Assembly (NCBI GenBank): GCA_017549765.1
Contig: JAFYNM010000033.1
Location: forward strand, 124,001 to 188,000
DNA from: Bacteroidales bacterium
GTDB taxonomy: Bacteria > Bacteroidota > Bacteroidia > Bacteroidales > WCHB1-69
Direction of reading: 5' to 3'
DNA: 64,000 bases
Both the position numbers and the translations under genes were made by a program. The notes under the pieces are model-generated. The model was not told the DNA's origin. It did not search any database and was given only the letters and a program-made list of their open reading frames with translations. Positions 42,657 through 52,303 of this stretch are shown here, one piece after another. The first letter of the stretch is position 1. The number at the start of each line of letters is the position of its first letter.

Positions 42657-45116
42657 CTACCTCACCACCGTGAGCGAGCCGTGGTAGTTCACGGTCTTCA
42701 CCATGCCCTTGTAGTAGAAGCTGAAATAATAGACCCCGTCGCTCAGGTTGGAGGCATCGAAGACCTGTTGTCCCATCTCTATCTGGCCATTGCGGGCAAA
42801 GGTATCGTAATTATGTGCCTGATAGACTTTTCTGCCCCACCGGTCATAGATATATAGATCATTGTGGCGGTACTCATCCGGATCTTCCGGGTTGATGTTG
42901 GTGTTCAGGTTCCCAATGGCGAACACGTCGTTGATGCCGTCGCCGTTGGGCGTGATGACATTCGGGAAAACGAGATCCTGTTCGATGATGACTTGGTGGG
43001 CGATCTCGCTATTGCAGCCCGCATCCGTCAAGATGCTCAAGGTCACGATGTAATCACCCCATTGCGTGTAGGTGTGGGTGGGCGAAAACTCCGTGTCATC
43101 GACGACTCCGTCACCGAAGTCCCATACTACATGAGCATCCTGCAAGTATGACGAATCGGAATAGTTGATAAAGTGCACCTCGCCGCCGGCATCTGCCATC
43201 ATCGATATTTCAGGGTCGGCGGAGAAATCGGCAGTGGGCTGGAAACTGGCCTCTATGAAGTCTGGCACATACAGAGAGTCCACGCAGCCGTAGGGCGTTG
43301 TCTCGCGAAGAAACAAAGAGAAGATGCCGGGTTCCTGGAAATCGAAGGTAGGGTCAGCCTCAATGGAGGCGTATGCCAACTGACCGTTGGCATCATAGAG
43401 ATACCACTCGTAGGAGGCAGTGTCGGGGGTGCTATGGTTGGTGATATGCACGGACAACGGTATGCAGCCCTGCGTAGTTCCCGACTCGAAATCGATATGG
43501 GGTTGATCCACGGAAGTGACGCGCACTGTATCACGACCATAGCATTGATACAGGCCGTTGGCTGAGGTTCCTATCACACTCACGTCGTAATACCCGTCCA
43601 CCAAGACAAAGATGCTGCTGGTGGTGTCGCCCGTGTTCCAGTGGATGGCAACATCCGGGGGCACGCTGTCCAGCGACAGTTCGGCCATGTCGCCATAGCA
43701 CAAGAAGATGTCCTCACCCAAGTCGGGGTTCATGCTCTCCACGATCTCTACATTCATCACGACGCAATCATCCACTCCGTAAGGATTGACGACGATATGC
43801 TCCAGCGAATCAGATTCGGTAAAGTTGACGCCGTACCAAGAGAATGGCAGGTCATAAGAGCAGATAGCGGTATCCTCGAAATGGCGCACCAGCACTTGGA
43901 TGGTGTCCGTGACACCGCAGTTGGTCAGCTTGAAGAAGGAGATATCGTCCAGGCCGAAGTCGTTGCCACCGCCAGCCGTGTTCTGGTTGATGATGGAGAT
44001 GGTGGCTTGGGTGTTGTTGCCGCTGTTCCAGATGATATAGAACAGCTCCCACGTGTTCACTTGTCCGTATTGGGAAGGGGCGGTAAAGACGTTGCCGAGT
44101 TGTTGGCCGTTGATGCTGAACTGCAGCTCTGCCCACGGGCTCATACACACAGAGGTGACCCACGTGGAGAAGGCGTAGTCGGTGCCGGGCGTCACGGGAA
44201 TCGTCTGCGACCACACCACGGTACCCGGGGAGGTAGCCCCGTTGATGATCATATAGTTTCCACTGCCGGTGGTATGGTCGTGAGAACCCTGGAAATTGGA
44301 GTGGTAGTTATTGGCGTTGCTCCCCACGTAGTAGGTCGCCTCGCCCCAGAGGTTGGTATTGAGGGTATAGCTGCTGGTAAAGCCGGCACTGCCCTGCTCG
44401 AAGTCACCGTTGCCGATGAGGTTGATGCCCGTGTTGTAGCCGGAGACAAACACGTACATCGACTGATCGGGGGAGCAGACGGTCTGGGAAGAGGTGGTAT
44501 TGGAGAGGTAGGCGGCGGGCGTCCACACATAGTAGTCTGCGCCTGTGGAAGAGAGCGTAACGCTCTGTCCGGGGTCCAGGATGACATCGCCTGACGAAAC
44601 GATGGTGGGCAGTGGAGTCAGGCTCAGGTTGAGCGTGATGATGCTGTCGCAGCCCGTTGGGGTAGGCGAAGTACGCACAAAAGTCAGCTCGGTGCCGCTC
44701 GCCAGACTGTCGGGAGGCAAGTTAAAGCCATGTTCGGTATAGGAATACCCTTGGCAGCCAGAACCATAGACCGTCAGATAGACAGGCTCACCCACCAGCA
44801 ACGTCATGACCACCAGGCTGTCGCTGCCGTCAGAGGCGGTGAGGGTCACCGACTGGGTACCTGCTTGGGTGAAGGTGACCCCATTCCACACGTATGGGAG
44901 CTGGTCTGTGCAGATGCCTTCCTGGAGATATGTAGTGTCGCTCAGGGTACGGTTCACCCCAGAGGGCGGAAACACAGGGTAGTCGGTAGCGCGAGCAGCC
45001 GGAAGCCATCCTATTAGCAACATCAGAATCCATAACAATTGCAAGCACCCAGATGGAACACACCTTTGCGCGACGGAAGACGATGCTCGGACAAGTGAGT
45101 CTTTCAACATTTTCAT
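42657..45116 (-). CDS. T9SS type B protein with PKD and Ig-like domains
   Basis: An 819-residue exported protein. The N-terminus is unusual: a 20-residue basic lead then a strong hydrophobic helix (LQLLWILMLLIGWLPAARA), so the true start may be internal. Ig-like domains (LSDTTYLQEGICTDQLPYVW), a carbohydrate-binding-like jelly roll (ENGDFEQG-like stretch GNGDFEQGSAGFTSSY, about 235-400) and a PKD domain (FGDGVVDDTEFSPTHTYTQW) follow. The gliding-motility C-terminal domain (FPNVITPNGDGINDVFAI ... GVYYFSFYYKG) marks type B cargo. First of four large cargo genes on this strand; promoter at 45283. Confidence 0.88.
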   Translation of the reverse strand: MKMLKDSLVRASSSVAQRCVPSGCLQLLWILMLLIGWLPAARATDYPVFPPSGVNRTLSDTTYLQEGICTDQLPYVWNGVTFTQAGTQSVTLTASDGSDSLVVMTLLVGEPVYLTVYGSGCQGYSYTEHGFNLPPDSLASGTELTFVRTSPTPTGCDSIITLNLSLTPLPTIVSSGDVILDPGQSVTLSSTGADYYVWTPAAYLSNTTSSQTVCSPDQSMYVFVSGYNTGINLIGNGDFEQGSAGFTSSYTLNTNLWGEATYYVGSNANNYHSNFQGSHDHTTGSGNYMIINGATSPGTVVWSQTIPVTPGTDYAFSTWVTSVCMSPWAELQFSINGQQLGNVFTAPSQYGQVNTWELFYIIWNSGNNTQATISIINQNTAGGGNDFGLDDISFFKLTNCGVTDTIQVLVRHFEDTAICSYDLPFSWYGVNFTESDSLEHIVVNPYGVDDCVVMNVEIVESMNPDLGEDIFLCYGDMAELSLDSVPPDVAIHWNTGDTTSSIFVLVDGYYDVSVIGTSANGLYQCYGRDTVRVTSVDQPHIDFESGTTQGCIPLSVHITNHSTPDTASYEWYLYDANGQLAYASIEADPTFDFQEPGIFSLFLRETTPYGCVDSLYVPDFIEASFQPTADFSADPEISMMADAGGEVHFINYSDSSYLQDAHVVWDFGDGVVDDTEFSPTHTYTQWGDYIVTLSILTDAGCNSEIAHQVIIEQDLVFPNVITPNGDGINDVFAIGNLNTNINPEDPDEYRHNDLYIYDRWGRKVYQAHNYDTFARNGQIEMGQQVFDASNLSDGVYYFSFYYKGMVKTVNYHGSLTVVR

Positions 45117-45282
45117 AAAGGAATTCTGGTTCTAACTTCGGGTACTATACTAAATTAATTTGGCAAAAAAACAACGTTTTTTCCACAATTGCATTATCCA
45201 ATAGCGTGTAAAAATGTTCCAATACAATGATCGTGGCAAAAGAGCACAAAGAGCATGCGTCAGACCTATGAATAATGTGCCT

Positions 45283-45291
45283 GCAAAGATA
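45283..45291 (-). promoter_or_regulatory. -7 element TATCTTTGC of the gene ending at 42657
   Basis: Consensus -7 on the minus strand, about 165 nt upstream of the start codon; nothing else recognisable in that gap. Confidence 0.45.
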
Positions 45292-45311
45292 GGAAAAAAG
45301 TGTAGAATGGC

Positions 45312-48300
45312 CTATCTCTTCACAAAGTTCTTCGTCACCACGCCGCCATCGGTCGTGACACGCACGTAGTACATGCCGTTCGCGAGGCTGCCGATGTTGA
45401 TGTGCAAAGGATTCTCCGTGGAGACAATCGTGTTGACCAGCTGGCCATAGACGTTATACACCTCCACGCCCGTAATCAGGATGTTGGCATCGCTGACCTC
45501 CACAGCAATCATCTCCGTAGCAGGGTTCGGGTAAAGGTTGACGGCCTTGGCGAGGTAATCCTCAACACCAGCACCCTGTGCTACGGCCACCAGCATGTTG
45601 GACCAGTCGCTGACCACCCCGTCCGTACAAACGGCCTGCACACGCAACTCGTACGTTGCATGAGCTTCCAGCACTTCCATGATGGAGACATGGGTGGTAT
45701 TCACCACCATGGTGGTCCAGTCTTCAGTGCCCTGGATTCTGTATTGCAGATTCCACTGGCTGGCACCGGCATTGTCAGTCCACTCCACAAAGAGGTATCC
45801 AGGCGCCTTGTCAATAACTTCACCGGTTTCATGCAAATCCGTGGGGGCTGGGCAGTTCATGACGCTCGTGGCAAAAGGAATCTCTTCTCCATAGAGGACC
45901 TCCCCGTTGACCAGGATAAAGGCCCGGCAGACATAGTTGGTACCCGGCGTGAGGCCTGTCAGTGTATGGGTAATCGTATTGCTTTGAGTGGTCAGGTTCA
46001 CCGTGGTGTAGGTCTCGCTGGTGGCGAGCTTCCATTGGAATCCACGGGCCGTAATAGGCACGTCGTTAGGATTGACAATGGTTCCATTCAGCACGGCAGA
46101 AGTCTCCGTGATCTGATCAACTGCATCGGTCACCACGGACAAGACAGGAGCTCCAGTGATGGGTTCGAGCGTGAAGTCATCAATATTCAGCCACTGGCAA
46201 GAGACGACCGTCTCGAACCGCAAAGCGGCATAGCCAGTAGTCCCTTGATAACCATCCAGTTCCAGCGTGTATTCCACATGGTTGCCGCCGGCGACACCGA
46301 TAATGTCGGCCGTATCAACAGCCACAAAGGTGGAGTCGTTCAGCGGGTCGGTGATCACGCCGCCGATCACGCGCACATGCCATGTTGGGTAGTTGCCCGA
46401 GTTCATGGCGAAGAATCGCATACGCAGGGTGTTGACAGGGTACAACAGGGTATCCACCTCCGGCAGGATGATGGTCGTGACGGGATCGTTGTTATACAAC
46501 CGCAGGGAATGATATCCACTATAAGCATAGTCATTCATGATCTTCGGTCCGCTGTTGGAAGGATTCAACGCGCTCCAGCAGACGGGCAGCTGCGTTGCCG
46601 GCACATAACTCTCGAAATCCCATGTCACCGGCAGTTGGCTCAGCACGCCACACTCAGTCGTGAAGGTGGCAATGGTCATACTCTGCGACTCGCTATTGTC
46701 GGGACAGATTCCAGTAGCATACCACTGATATATCGTGCCGGGAGTAAGGCCGGTAAGCGTGATGGTGTTGGCTGCATTGAAATCGACATTGGGCACCTGG
46801 ATGAATGCGCTGTCGCCATAAGCCCGGTAGTAGAGATTATACGACGGGGTGGCGCCATTCCACGTCACTTCCACGCTGGTCGGGGTGGGATTCAAGGAAA
46901 GCAAGCCCGTGGGGCTGGGACATGCAGGGATAAATCCCAAGACCACATCATCCACATAGATGGTGTTGGTGGCAATGTTCTTGAAGGCCACATATCGGCC
47001 GCTGCCCGTATAAGCACTCAATGGCACTTGGTAGTAGTCGTAGGAGGAGGTCAGCGTAACCGTATCCACGGGCACGAAAGAGGAAGCATCATCAGGATTG
47101 GTCATCACGCCCACCACCAGCTGATAGCCGTTGCCTTTGGCATGGAAGGAGATCTGCGTGGCATTCAGACTGATCACCGTCTCATCCACCGGAGGAAGCG
47201 CCACGGTGTTGGGGTTATTGAAGTAGAGGCTGTGCTCACCACTATAGGCGGTAGTGGTAGTGTTCACATAAGGATAGGTGGCGTGGCTCGGTCCTTTGGT
47301 CCAGCATGTCGGCACCTGGTTGCTTCCGGATGGGATGGACTCGAAGTCGCAGAAGAACGGCAGCGCGTCGATGCCTTCACAAGAGGTGGAAAACGAGGTG
47401 TTCACCCACATGCTGGTATCGTCGGCACAGTCGGTAGCCACCCGCAACTGATACATAGTGTTCGGGGTCAGGCCCGTCAAGGTGGCACTGGTGTCCGTAG
47501 CATTCAAGGTCTCCACCGTCGGACCGTTCCAGTCCGCGCCATACGGAGCATACTGCAAGATGAAGGAGGAAGCGTACTCCGGCATATTCCATGCCACACT
47601 GGCAGTGGTGGCGTGGATGTCCGTCAACATGACGGCCGAAGGTCTCTTACAGGTTTCAGCCTTTACTTTCAGATTGGTGATAACCGGCCCTGGCTGAGTG
47701 CCGCTGGTACCATCGTTGCGCCAACCAAAGACTAGCTTGGCCTCCGACAAGAAGTCAGGGTTCTGCACGGGATTGTTCACCAAAAACTCCACATGGACGG
47801 TGTTTCCATTGGTAAGATTGATGATATAGGGATAAGAAGTTGATGTTGACGTCTGACCAAAGTAAGGCGAGAAGTTGAAAGCATAGGTCTGGTAGGTTTT
47901 GTCGGTCCAGGTCTGGGTGCCAGTGCCGACAGCATATTCTTGGGTGACAGGCGCGAAGAAGACCTTCAGATAGTCGTAGGAGCTTTCGCCGCCACAGAGC
48001 ACATCAAAGGAAACGATAAAGGAGGAGGCATCGCCTACCAGGAAATGTTTCTCAGCGGTAACGGAAGAAGCGGCACTCGTATTCGTATAGCCAGGAGCGG
48101 TGCCATTGCCGGTGGACACAAACAGTCCGTTCGTATTGGCATCCACGGCACCCTTGGTCCAGAAGTTGACACAATCGCCGCTATGGGAGAGCCATCCGTC
48201 GGCAGCGGAAAAGTCGGCCGTATAGGGCAGTCCTTGCACAATCATCGGAGTGGTGAACTGGGCGGTGGCCACATGGCTGTCGTCACTGCCGCAAAGGGTA

Positions 48301-51300
48301 GTCACCTCCAGCGTGTAGTTGGTAGCCTGGTAGATATTGTTGAAGGTGTAGAAGGTATCGGTGGTCGTATATAGCTGGCCGTTGAGGTTCAGCTGATAGG
48401 AGGTGCTCACCGCCACTGGCGACCAGGAGACGGTGGCCGACTCAGCAGACACATCCACGACTGTCAGGTTGGTCACCGTAGGACAGTCGTCGTAGTCCAC
48501 CTCTATGTCGTCCACAAACCAGTACCATGACGAGGAGGTGGCGCGGTGGCGCATGGCAATGCGGGCCCCTGCGGGCGCACCCGCGAAGGTCACCAACTTC
48601 TCCTGATAGGCTCCGTTGAAGTCTGCATAGTTGTAGGTCTGCAGAGCCACAAAAGAGGTGATGTCATCCAAATCGGTGATATATCCCACATCAAAATTGC
48701 CGGGGAAAGACGAGGTGCCTTCGGGACGGGTCTGGAACTGCAAATACAGCTCGCTGATCTCGGCGGGGAAGGGCGGCAACACCGCGATGTTATTGGTACT
48801 GGACCCTGAGAATCTCAAGGCGGTGGAGTCGTAAAGATAGCTGCCCGTCGTGACATGCTGGATGGTGCCGGCGCCTTTATGGAGCCATCCTATAGGCAGT
48901 GGATCCGACGAGGTAAAGCTGTTGAAGTTCTGATAGTACGGCAGGGAATCAAACGGGGTGAAGAAATGGAGGGTGAGGTAGTTGCTGTGGTCGCCGCCAC
49001 CGCAGAGCGTGCGCACATGGGCGACATAGTCGGTCAAGACATCCAGACCCTGAGCCGTGTAGGTGTTGGTGGTCACCGTGGCCGTATCGACCCCTTCGAG
49101 GATAAACTCATAGCCCGCAGCATCCGTGATGGCCTCCCAGGTAAAGGTGGCCTGTCCGCCGCCGATCTGGGAGACGGTCATCGTCTGCGGCTTGGAGCAG
49201 CTGTTCTCCCGCACCTCGATATCGTCGATGCAGATGAAGGCAGAAGCGCCCGTGCAGCGAGCCCTGAGGGCTATATAGGTACCCTGTCCGGTATAAGAAG
49301 AGAAGGGCACATCAAACTCCTCCCACACAGAGGTGGCTACTGGCTCGCAACTCTGGATCAGCGTGAAGGTGCTGGTGTCTGTAGGGTCGGTCATCACACC
49401 CACCTCGATGAGCGGGGATGCCGTCTGGCGATAGACCCAGAAATCAATCAGCAGGTCTGACAGATCGGCAATCTGTGGCAAAATAGCATACTGTACGGCA
49501 TTGCCTGCACCCGGATAGTAGTAGAAGGTGTTGCCCACACCCGGGATCCGCGTGTACTGGTTCTTGGGATAGGGTCCGACAGAATATTCCGGGTTATAGC
49601 TCAGTCGGTTCCAGCAGGGGTTGATGAGGGCATTGGCATTGTAGGCATACATGTCGAAGTCCTCCTTGAAGGGCAGGTCCTGATGCGTGAGGATGGCACA
49701 GGCAGTGCTGAAGGTGGCCGTCTCCGGAGTGGTGATATTCGTATCGCAAATGGTGCTCACCGCCACATCATAGACGGTTCCTTTCATCAGATTGGAAAGC
49801 GTATAGCTATTGCCCGTTATCTCTACCGTATCGGAGCCATAGACGGAGGACCACACCAGCTGATAGTGCCCGGTGTTGAGTGCATCGGAGACGTGAACCT
49901 GCGCGGTATTGGTCGTGATACTATCGACTGTCACCACGCTGGGACGCACGCAGCCCGTGTTGAGGCTGATGGTGATGTCGTCCACCAGGATATACTTGCC
50001 GGAGGTGATGCTGCGGGCGCGGAAAGCCACATAGCCGGTCGTGCCCGTGTAGCTGCTGAGCGGCACCTCGAAATTGGACCAGTCGCTGCTGCCCGCCACG
50101 GAGCCGTAGGAGCCTATCAGCTGGAAAGAAGCAGTGTCCGTGGGACTGCTCATCACCCCGAGGTCCAAGACCACATCGGAGCTGCCGCGTTTGGTGTAGA
50201 AGTTGACCGACAGTCCACTGGCACTTTCCACACCCTGCATCACAAGATACTGACGGTCTGTTTCAGACTGCGGCAGGAAGTAGATCATCTTGCCCGTCAC
50301 GGCGCTCCAGTCCGTGCCCGTGAAGATGGTCGGATAGGTGGGGTTGTTAGGCGAGATGCGGGTGAGGCAGGGGCTTAACGCCGCGGTATTGGCATACGCT
50401 TCAAAGTTCTCCACGTAAGGAAGATCCGCGTAGGTCAGCACACCGCAAGCCGTATGGAAAGAGGACACCGCACTCGTCTTGATGACACCGCTGCAATAGG
50501 CCTCCACGTACCAGTCGTACTGCGTGTCCTGGGTCAAGCCCGTCAGCAGGTAGGGATAGGTGACGTTCTGGACCATGGTATAGACAGAGTCCGCAGCGGG
50601 CTTGTAGTACAAAGTAAAATCGTTGCCCGTGGCAAACCATGTCAGCAAAGCATCTGTCTGGGTGGGCGATGCCGACAACATCATCGGCGTAGAGCAAGAC
50701 GGTATCGTTTCCAGGGTCAGATTGTCAACCCTGATAATAGAGGAGCTGGTTGACTTCAAGACGACATGCACCCCTGATCCAGCATAAGTGAGGAATGGCA
50801 CTTCATAATACTGATAATCGGTAGTCATCGGTATGCTCTCCACCAATGTGAAGGTGGAGGGATCTGTCGGGTCGGTCATCACGCCCACCTGCAAAGGATT
50901 GTTCGCTATATTGGAGTAGGCATAGAAGGAAAGCTGGCAGTTCTGCAGAATGATGCTGGAGGTGTCAATGGGCGGCAGGGAGACATAGTTGGCTGAGGAC
51001 ATAAAGATCAAGGCATTGCTGCCCGCATAGGCAGAGGACGAGGTTGACGAAACATAGGGATAGGAAGCGTGGTTCACGCCTCGTATCCAGCAGGCAGGAA
51101 GCGGGTTGCTGCCTGACGGCACCGTCTCGAAGTCACAATAATAGGGCAGCTGGGTCAGCGCGCTGCAATAGGTCGAGAAAGTGGTCTTCTTCCAATAGCT
51201 CTTCTCGCTGCCGCAATCCGAGCGCACATACAGATAGTACGCCGTATTGGGTTGCAGGTTGGCGATATTGTAGAACGTATCATACGTAGTAGCCATCGGC

Positions 51301-52163
51301 GTGGTGGAAGCAGTAGGCTCCGTGGCGGAAGTAGTCCAATAGAGCTCGTAGTTGGCAGCATCGCCCGGGAAGTTCCAGGATGCCAGAGCCGTGTTGGCAG
51401 TGATGGCATGGACGTTCAGCGTTTCCGGCTTGTGACAGGTAATGTCAGGCGTGGAGAACAGATAGTAGCGGTTGGCTGCAGGCCAGTTGCCGGAAGCAAT
51501 GGTGGCCGATTGTCCGGAAGTATAGTGTGTTGCCGTATTGTTGGCCTTCACCAGCCAGACATCGGAACTGCTAAGACCCATACCCTGCTGCCGCGTGACA
51601 GAGGGAGCGGTGGAAGGCACTGTGGAGGGATAGACAATCTGGATATTGTTGCTGCCCTCAAACAGCTGCACCTGCCAACGATACATATTGCCATAGGAGG
51701 CAGAAGAGGAAGATGTCGAAGTGCAGAACTCCAGCACCAGGATACGTTCCGGCTCCACACCTACTACCTGTTTATAAACATAACCGCTATCCGCCACGTC
51801 ACCATCAGCACCAAAGAAATTGATTTTCGGATTGTTTTGATTCGAACCGCTGGAATTGAAGGGGTTGGAATAATAGTTATAGCCCGTGACAGTTGTACCG
51901 AATCGGAGGTTACCATCCGAGTTCACCGAGAACTTCGTATATACTTCCGGTCCAAAAGTGAAGGGGAATCCGATGTCCAATACGGAAGAACGCCTACTGC
52001 TATTGGATGATCCAGACGTCAGAATATTCGTGGTATTGGTAATTGGGATCCATTTGGTTTCATCAATCCCAGTAGAAAAGGTGTAGGTTCCAAGACCCTG
52101 TGCCCTTAAGAGCGAAAAACATGATAGTGAAATAAGACAGACAAGAAATAACTTTCTATTCAT
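45312..52163 (-). CDS. Giant T9SS type A protein with alternating fibronectin III and J-type modules
   Basis: A 2283-residue exported protein (signal peptide MNRKLFLVCLISLSCFSLLRAQ). An N-terminal beta domain of about 220 residues (FSTGIDETKWIPI) precedes repeated units of a MAM/choice-of-anchor-J-like jelly roll followed by fibronectin III. Two jelly-roll units are nearly identical in part: LPYYCDFETVPSGSNPLPACW near 345 and LPFFCDFESIPSGSNQVPTCW near 1605. Fibronectin III units carry PNTxYxLRV-type strands. The C-terminal type A domain (NLYPNPATEM ... YYVRVTTDGGVVTKNFVKR) is almost the same as in the neighbour at 56658. Likely a surface adhesin or matrix binder. Promoter at 52215. Confidence 0.9.
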   Translation of the reverse strand: MNRKLFLVCLISLSCFSLLRAQGLGTYTFSTGIDETKWIPITNTTNILTSGSSNSSRRSSVLDIGFPFTFGPEVYTKFSVNSDGNLRFGTTVTGYNYYSNPFNSSGSNQNNPKINFFGADGDVADSGYVYKQVVGVEPERILVLEFCTSTSSSSASYGNMYRWQVQLFEGSNNIQIVYPSTVPSTAPSVTRQQGMGLSSSDVWLVKANNTATHYTSGQSATIASGNWPAANRYYLFSTPDITCHKPETLNVHAITANTALASWNFPGDAANYELYWTTSATEPTASTTPMATTYDTFYNIANLQPNTAYYLYVRSDCGSEKSYWKKTTFSTYCSALTQLPYYCDFETVPSGSNPLPACWIRGVNHASYPYVSSTSSSAYAGSNALIFMSSANYVSLPPIDTSSIILQNCQLSFYAYSNIANNPLQVGVMTDPTDPSTFTLVESIPMTTDYQYYEVPFLTYAGSGVHVVLKSTSSSIIRVDNLTLETIPSCSTPMMLSASPTQTDALLTWFATGNDFTLYYKPAADSVYTMVQNVTYPYLLTGLTQDTQYDWYVEAYCSGVIKTSAVSSFHTACGVLTYADLPYVENFEAYANTAALSPCLTRISPNNPTYPTIFTGTDWSAVTGKMIYFLPQSETDRQYLVMQGVESASGLSVNFYTKRGSSDVVLDLGVMSSPTDTASFQLIGSYGSVAGSSDWSNFEVPLSSYTGTTGYVAFRARSITSGKYILVDDITISLNTGCVRPSVVTVDSITTNTAQVHVSDALNTGHYQLVWSSVYGSDTVEITGNSYTLSNLMKGTVYDVAVSTICDTNITTPETATFSTACAILTHQDLPFKEDFDMYAYNANALINPCWNRLSYNPEYSVGPYPKNQYTRIPGVGNTFYYYPGAGNAVQYAILPQIADLSDLLIDFWVYRQTASPLIEVGVMTDPTDTSTFTLIQSCEPVATSVWEEFDVPFSSYTGQGTYIALRARCTGASAFICIDDIEVRENSCSKPQTMTVSQIGGGQATFTWEAITDAAGYEFILEGVDTATVTTNTYTAQGLDVLTDYVAHVRTLCGGGDHSNYLTLHFFTPFDSLPYYQNFNSFTSSDPLPIGWLHKGAGTIQHVTTGSYLYDSTALRFSGSSTNNIAVLPPFPAEISELYLQFQTRPEGTSSFPGNFDVGYITDLDDITSFVALQTYNYADFNGAYQEKLVTFAGAPAGARIAMRHRATSSSWYWFVDDIEVDYDDCPTVTNLTVVDVSAESATVSWSPVAVSTSYQLNLNGQLYTTTDTFYTFNNIYQATNYTLEVTTLCGSDDSHVATAQFTTPMIVQGLPYTADFSAADGWLSHSGDCVNFWTKGAVDANTNGLFVSTGNGTAPGYTNTSAASSVTAEKHFLVGDASSFIVSFDVLCGGESSYDYLKVFFAPVTQEYAVGTGTQTWTDKTYQTYAFNFSPYFGQTSTSTSYPYIINLTNGNTVHVEFLVNNPVQNPDFLSEAKLVFGWRNDGTSGTQPGPVITNLKVKAETCKRPSAVMLTDIHATTASVAWNMPEYASSFILQYAPYGADWNGPTVETLNATDTSATLTGLTPNTMYQLRVATDCADDTSMWVNTSFSTSCEGIDALPFFCDFESIPSGSNQVPTCWTKGPSHATYPYVNTTTTAYSGEHSLYFNNPNTVALPPVDETVISLNATQISFHAKGNGYQLVVGVMTNPDDASSFVPVDTVTLTSSYDYYQVPLSAYTGSGRYVAFKNIATNTIYVDDVVLGFIPACPSPTGLLSLNPTPTSVEVTWNGATPSYNLYYRAYGDSAFIQVPNVDFNAANTITLTGLTPGTIYQWYATGICPDNSESQSMTIATFTTECGVLSQLPVTWDFESYVPATQLPVCWSALNPSNSGPKIMNDYAYSGYHSLRLYNNDPVTTIILPEVDTLLYPVNTLRMRFFAMNSGNYPTWHVRVIGGVITDPLNDSTFVAVDTADIIGVAGGNHVEYTLELDGYQGTTGYAALRFETVVSCQWLNIDDFTLEPITGAPVLSVVTDAVDQITETSAVLNGTIVNPNDVPITARGFQWKLATSETYTTVNLTTQSNTITHTLTGLTPGTNYVCRAFILVNGEVLYGEEIPFATSVMNCPAPTDLHETGEVIDKAPGYLFVEWTDNAGASQWNLQYRIQGTEDWTTMVVNTTHVSIMEVLEAHATYELRVQAVCTDGVVSDWSNMLVAVAQGAGVEDYLAKAVNLYPNPATEMIAVEVSDANILITGVEVYNVYGQLVNTIVSTENPLHINIGSLANGMYYVRVTTDGGVVTKNFVKR

Positions 52164-52214
52164 AATGCACTGTTTTTTATTGATTTAACTTAAATATAAT
52201 CGAATAAAGAGAGT

Positions 52215-52223
52215 GCAAAGATA
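52215..52223 (-). promoter_or_regulatory. -7 element TATCTTTGC of the 2283-residue cargo gene
   Basis: Consensus -7 on the minus strand, 52 nt upstream of the start codon. Confidence 0.55.
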
Positions 52224-52263
52224 CATTTTTTTAGTGAACAGTGAAGAGTGATCTGTGATCAGG

Positions 52264-52291
52264 CCAATGGCTAACAGCTAACAGCTAACCG
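52264..52291. repeat. GCTAACA repeat
   Basis: GCTAACA units in period 7 ahead of the stop of the 52304 gene; a related array occurs at 56620-56651 in the same position relative to the next gene. Confidence 0.55.
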
Positions 52292-52303
52292 CAAATAGCC
52301 GTC

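Noticed and set aside
45402..47735. Long open frame antisense to the 2283-residue cargo gene
   Set aside because: Shadow of repetitive coding DNA, as are similar frames at 38871-40586, 51252-52010, 57420-58628 and 58632-60143.
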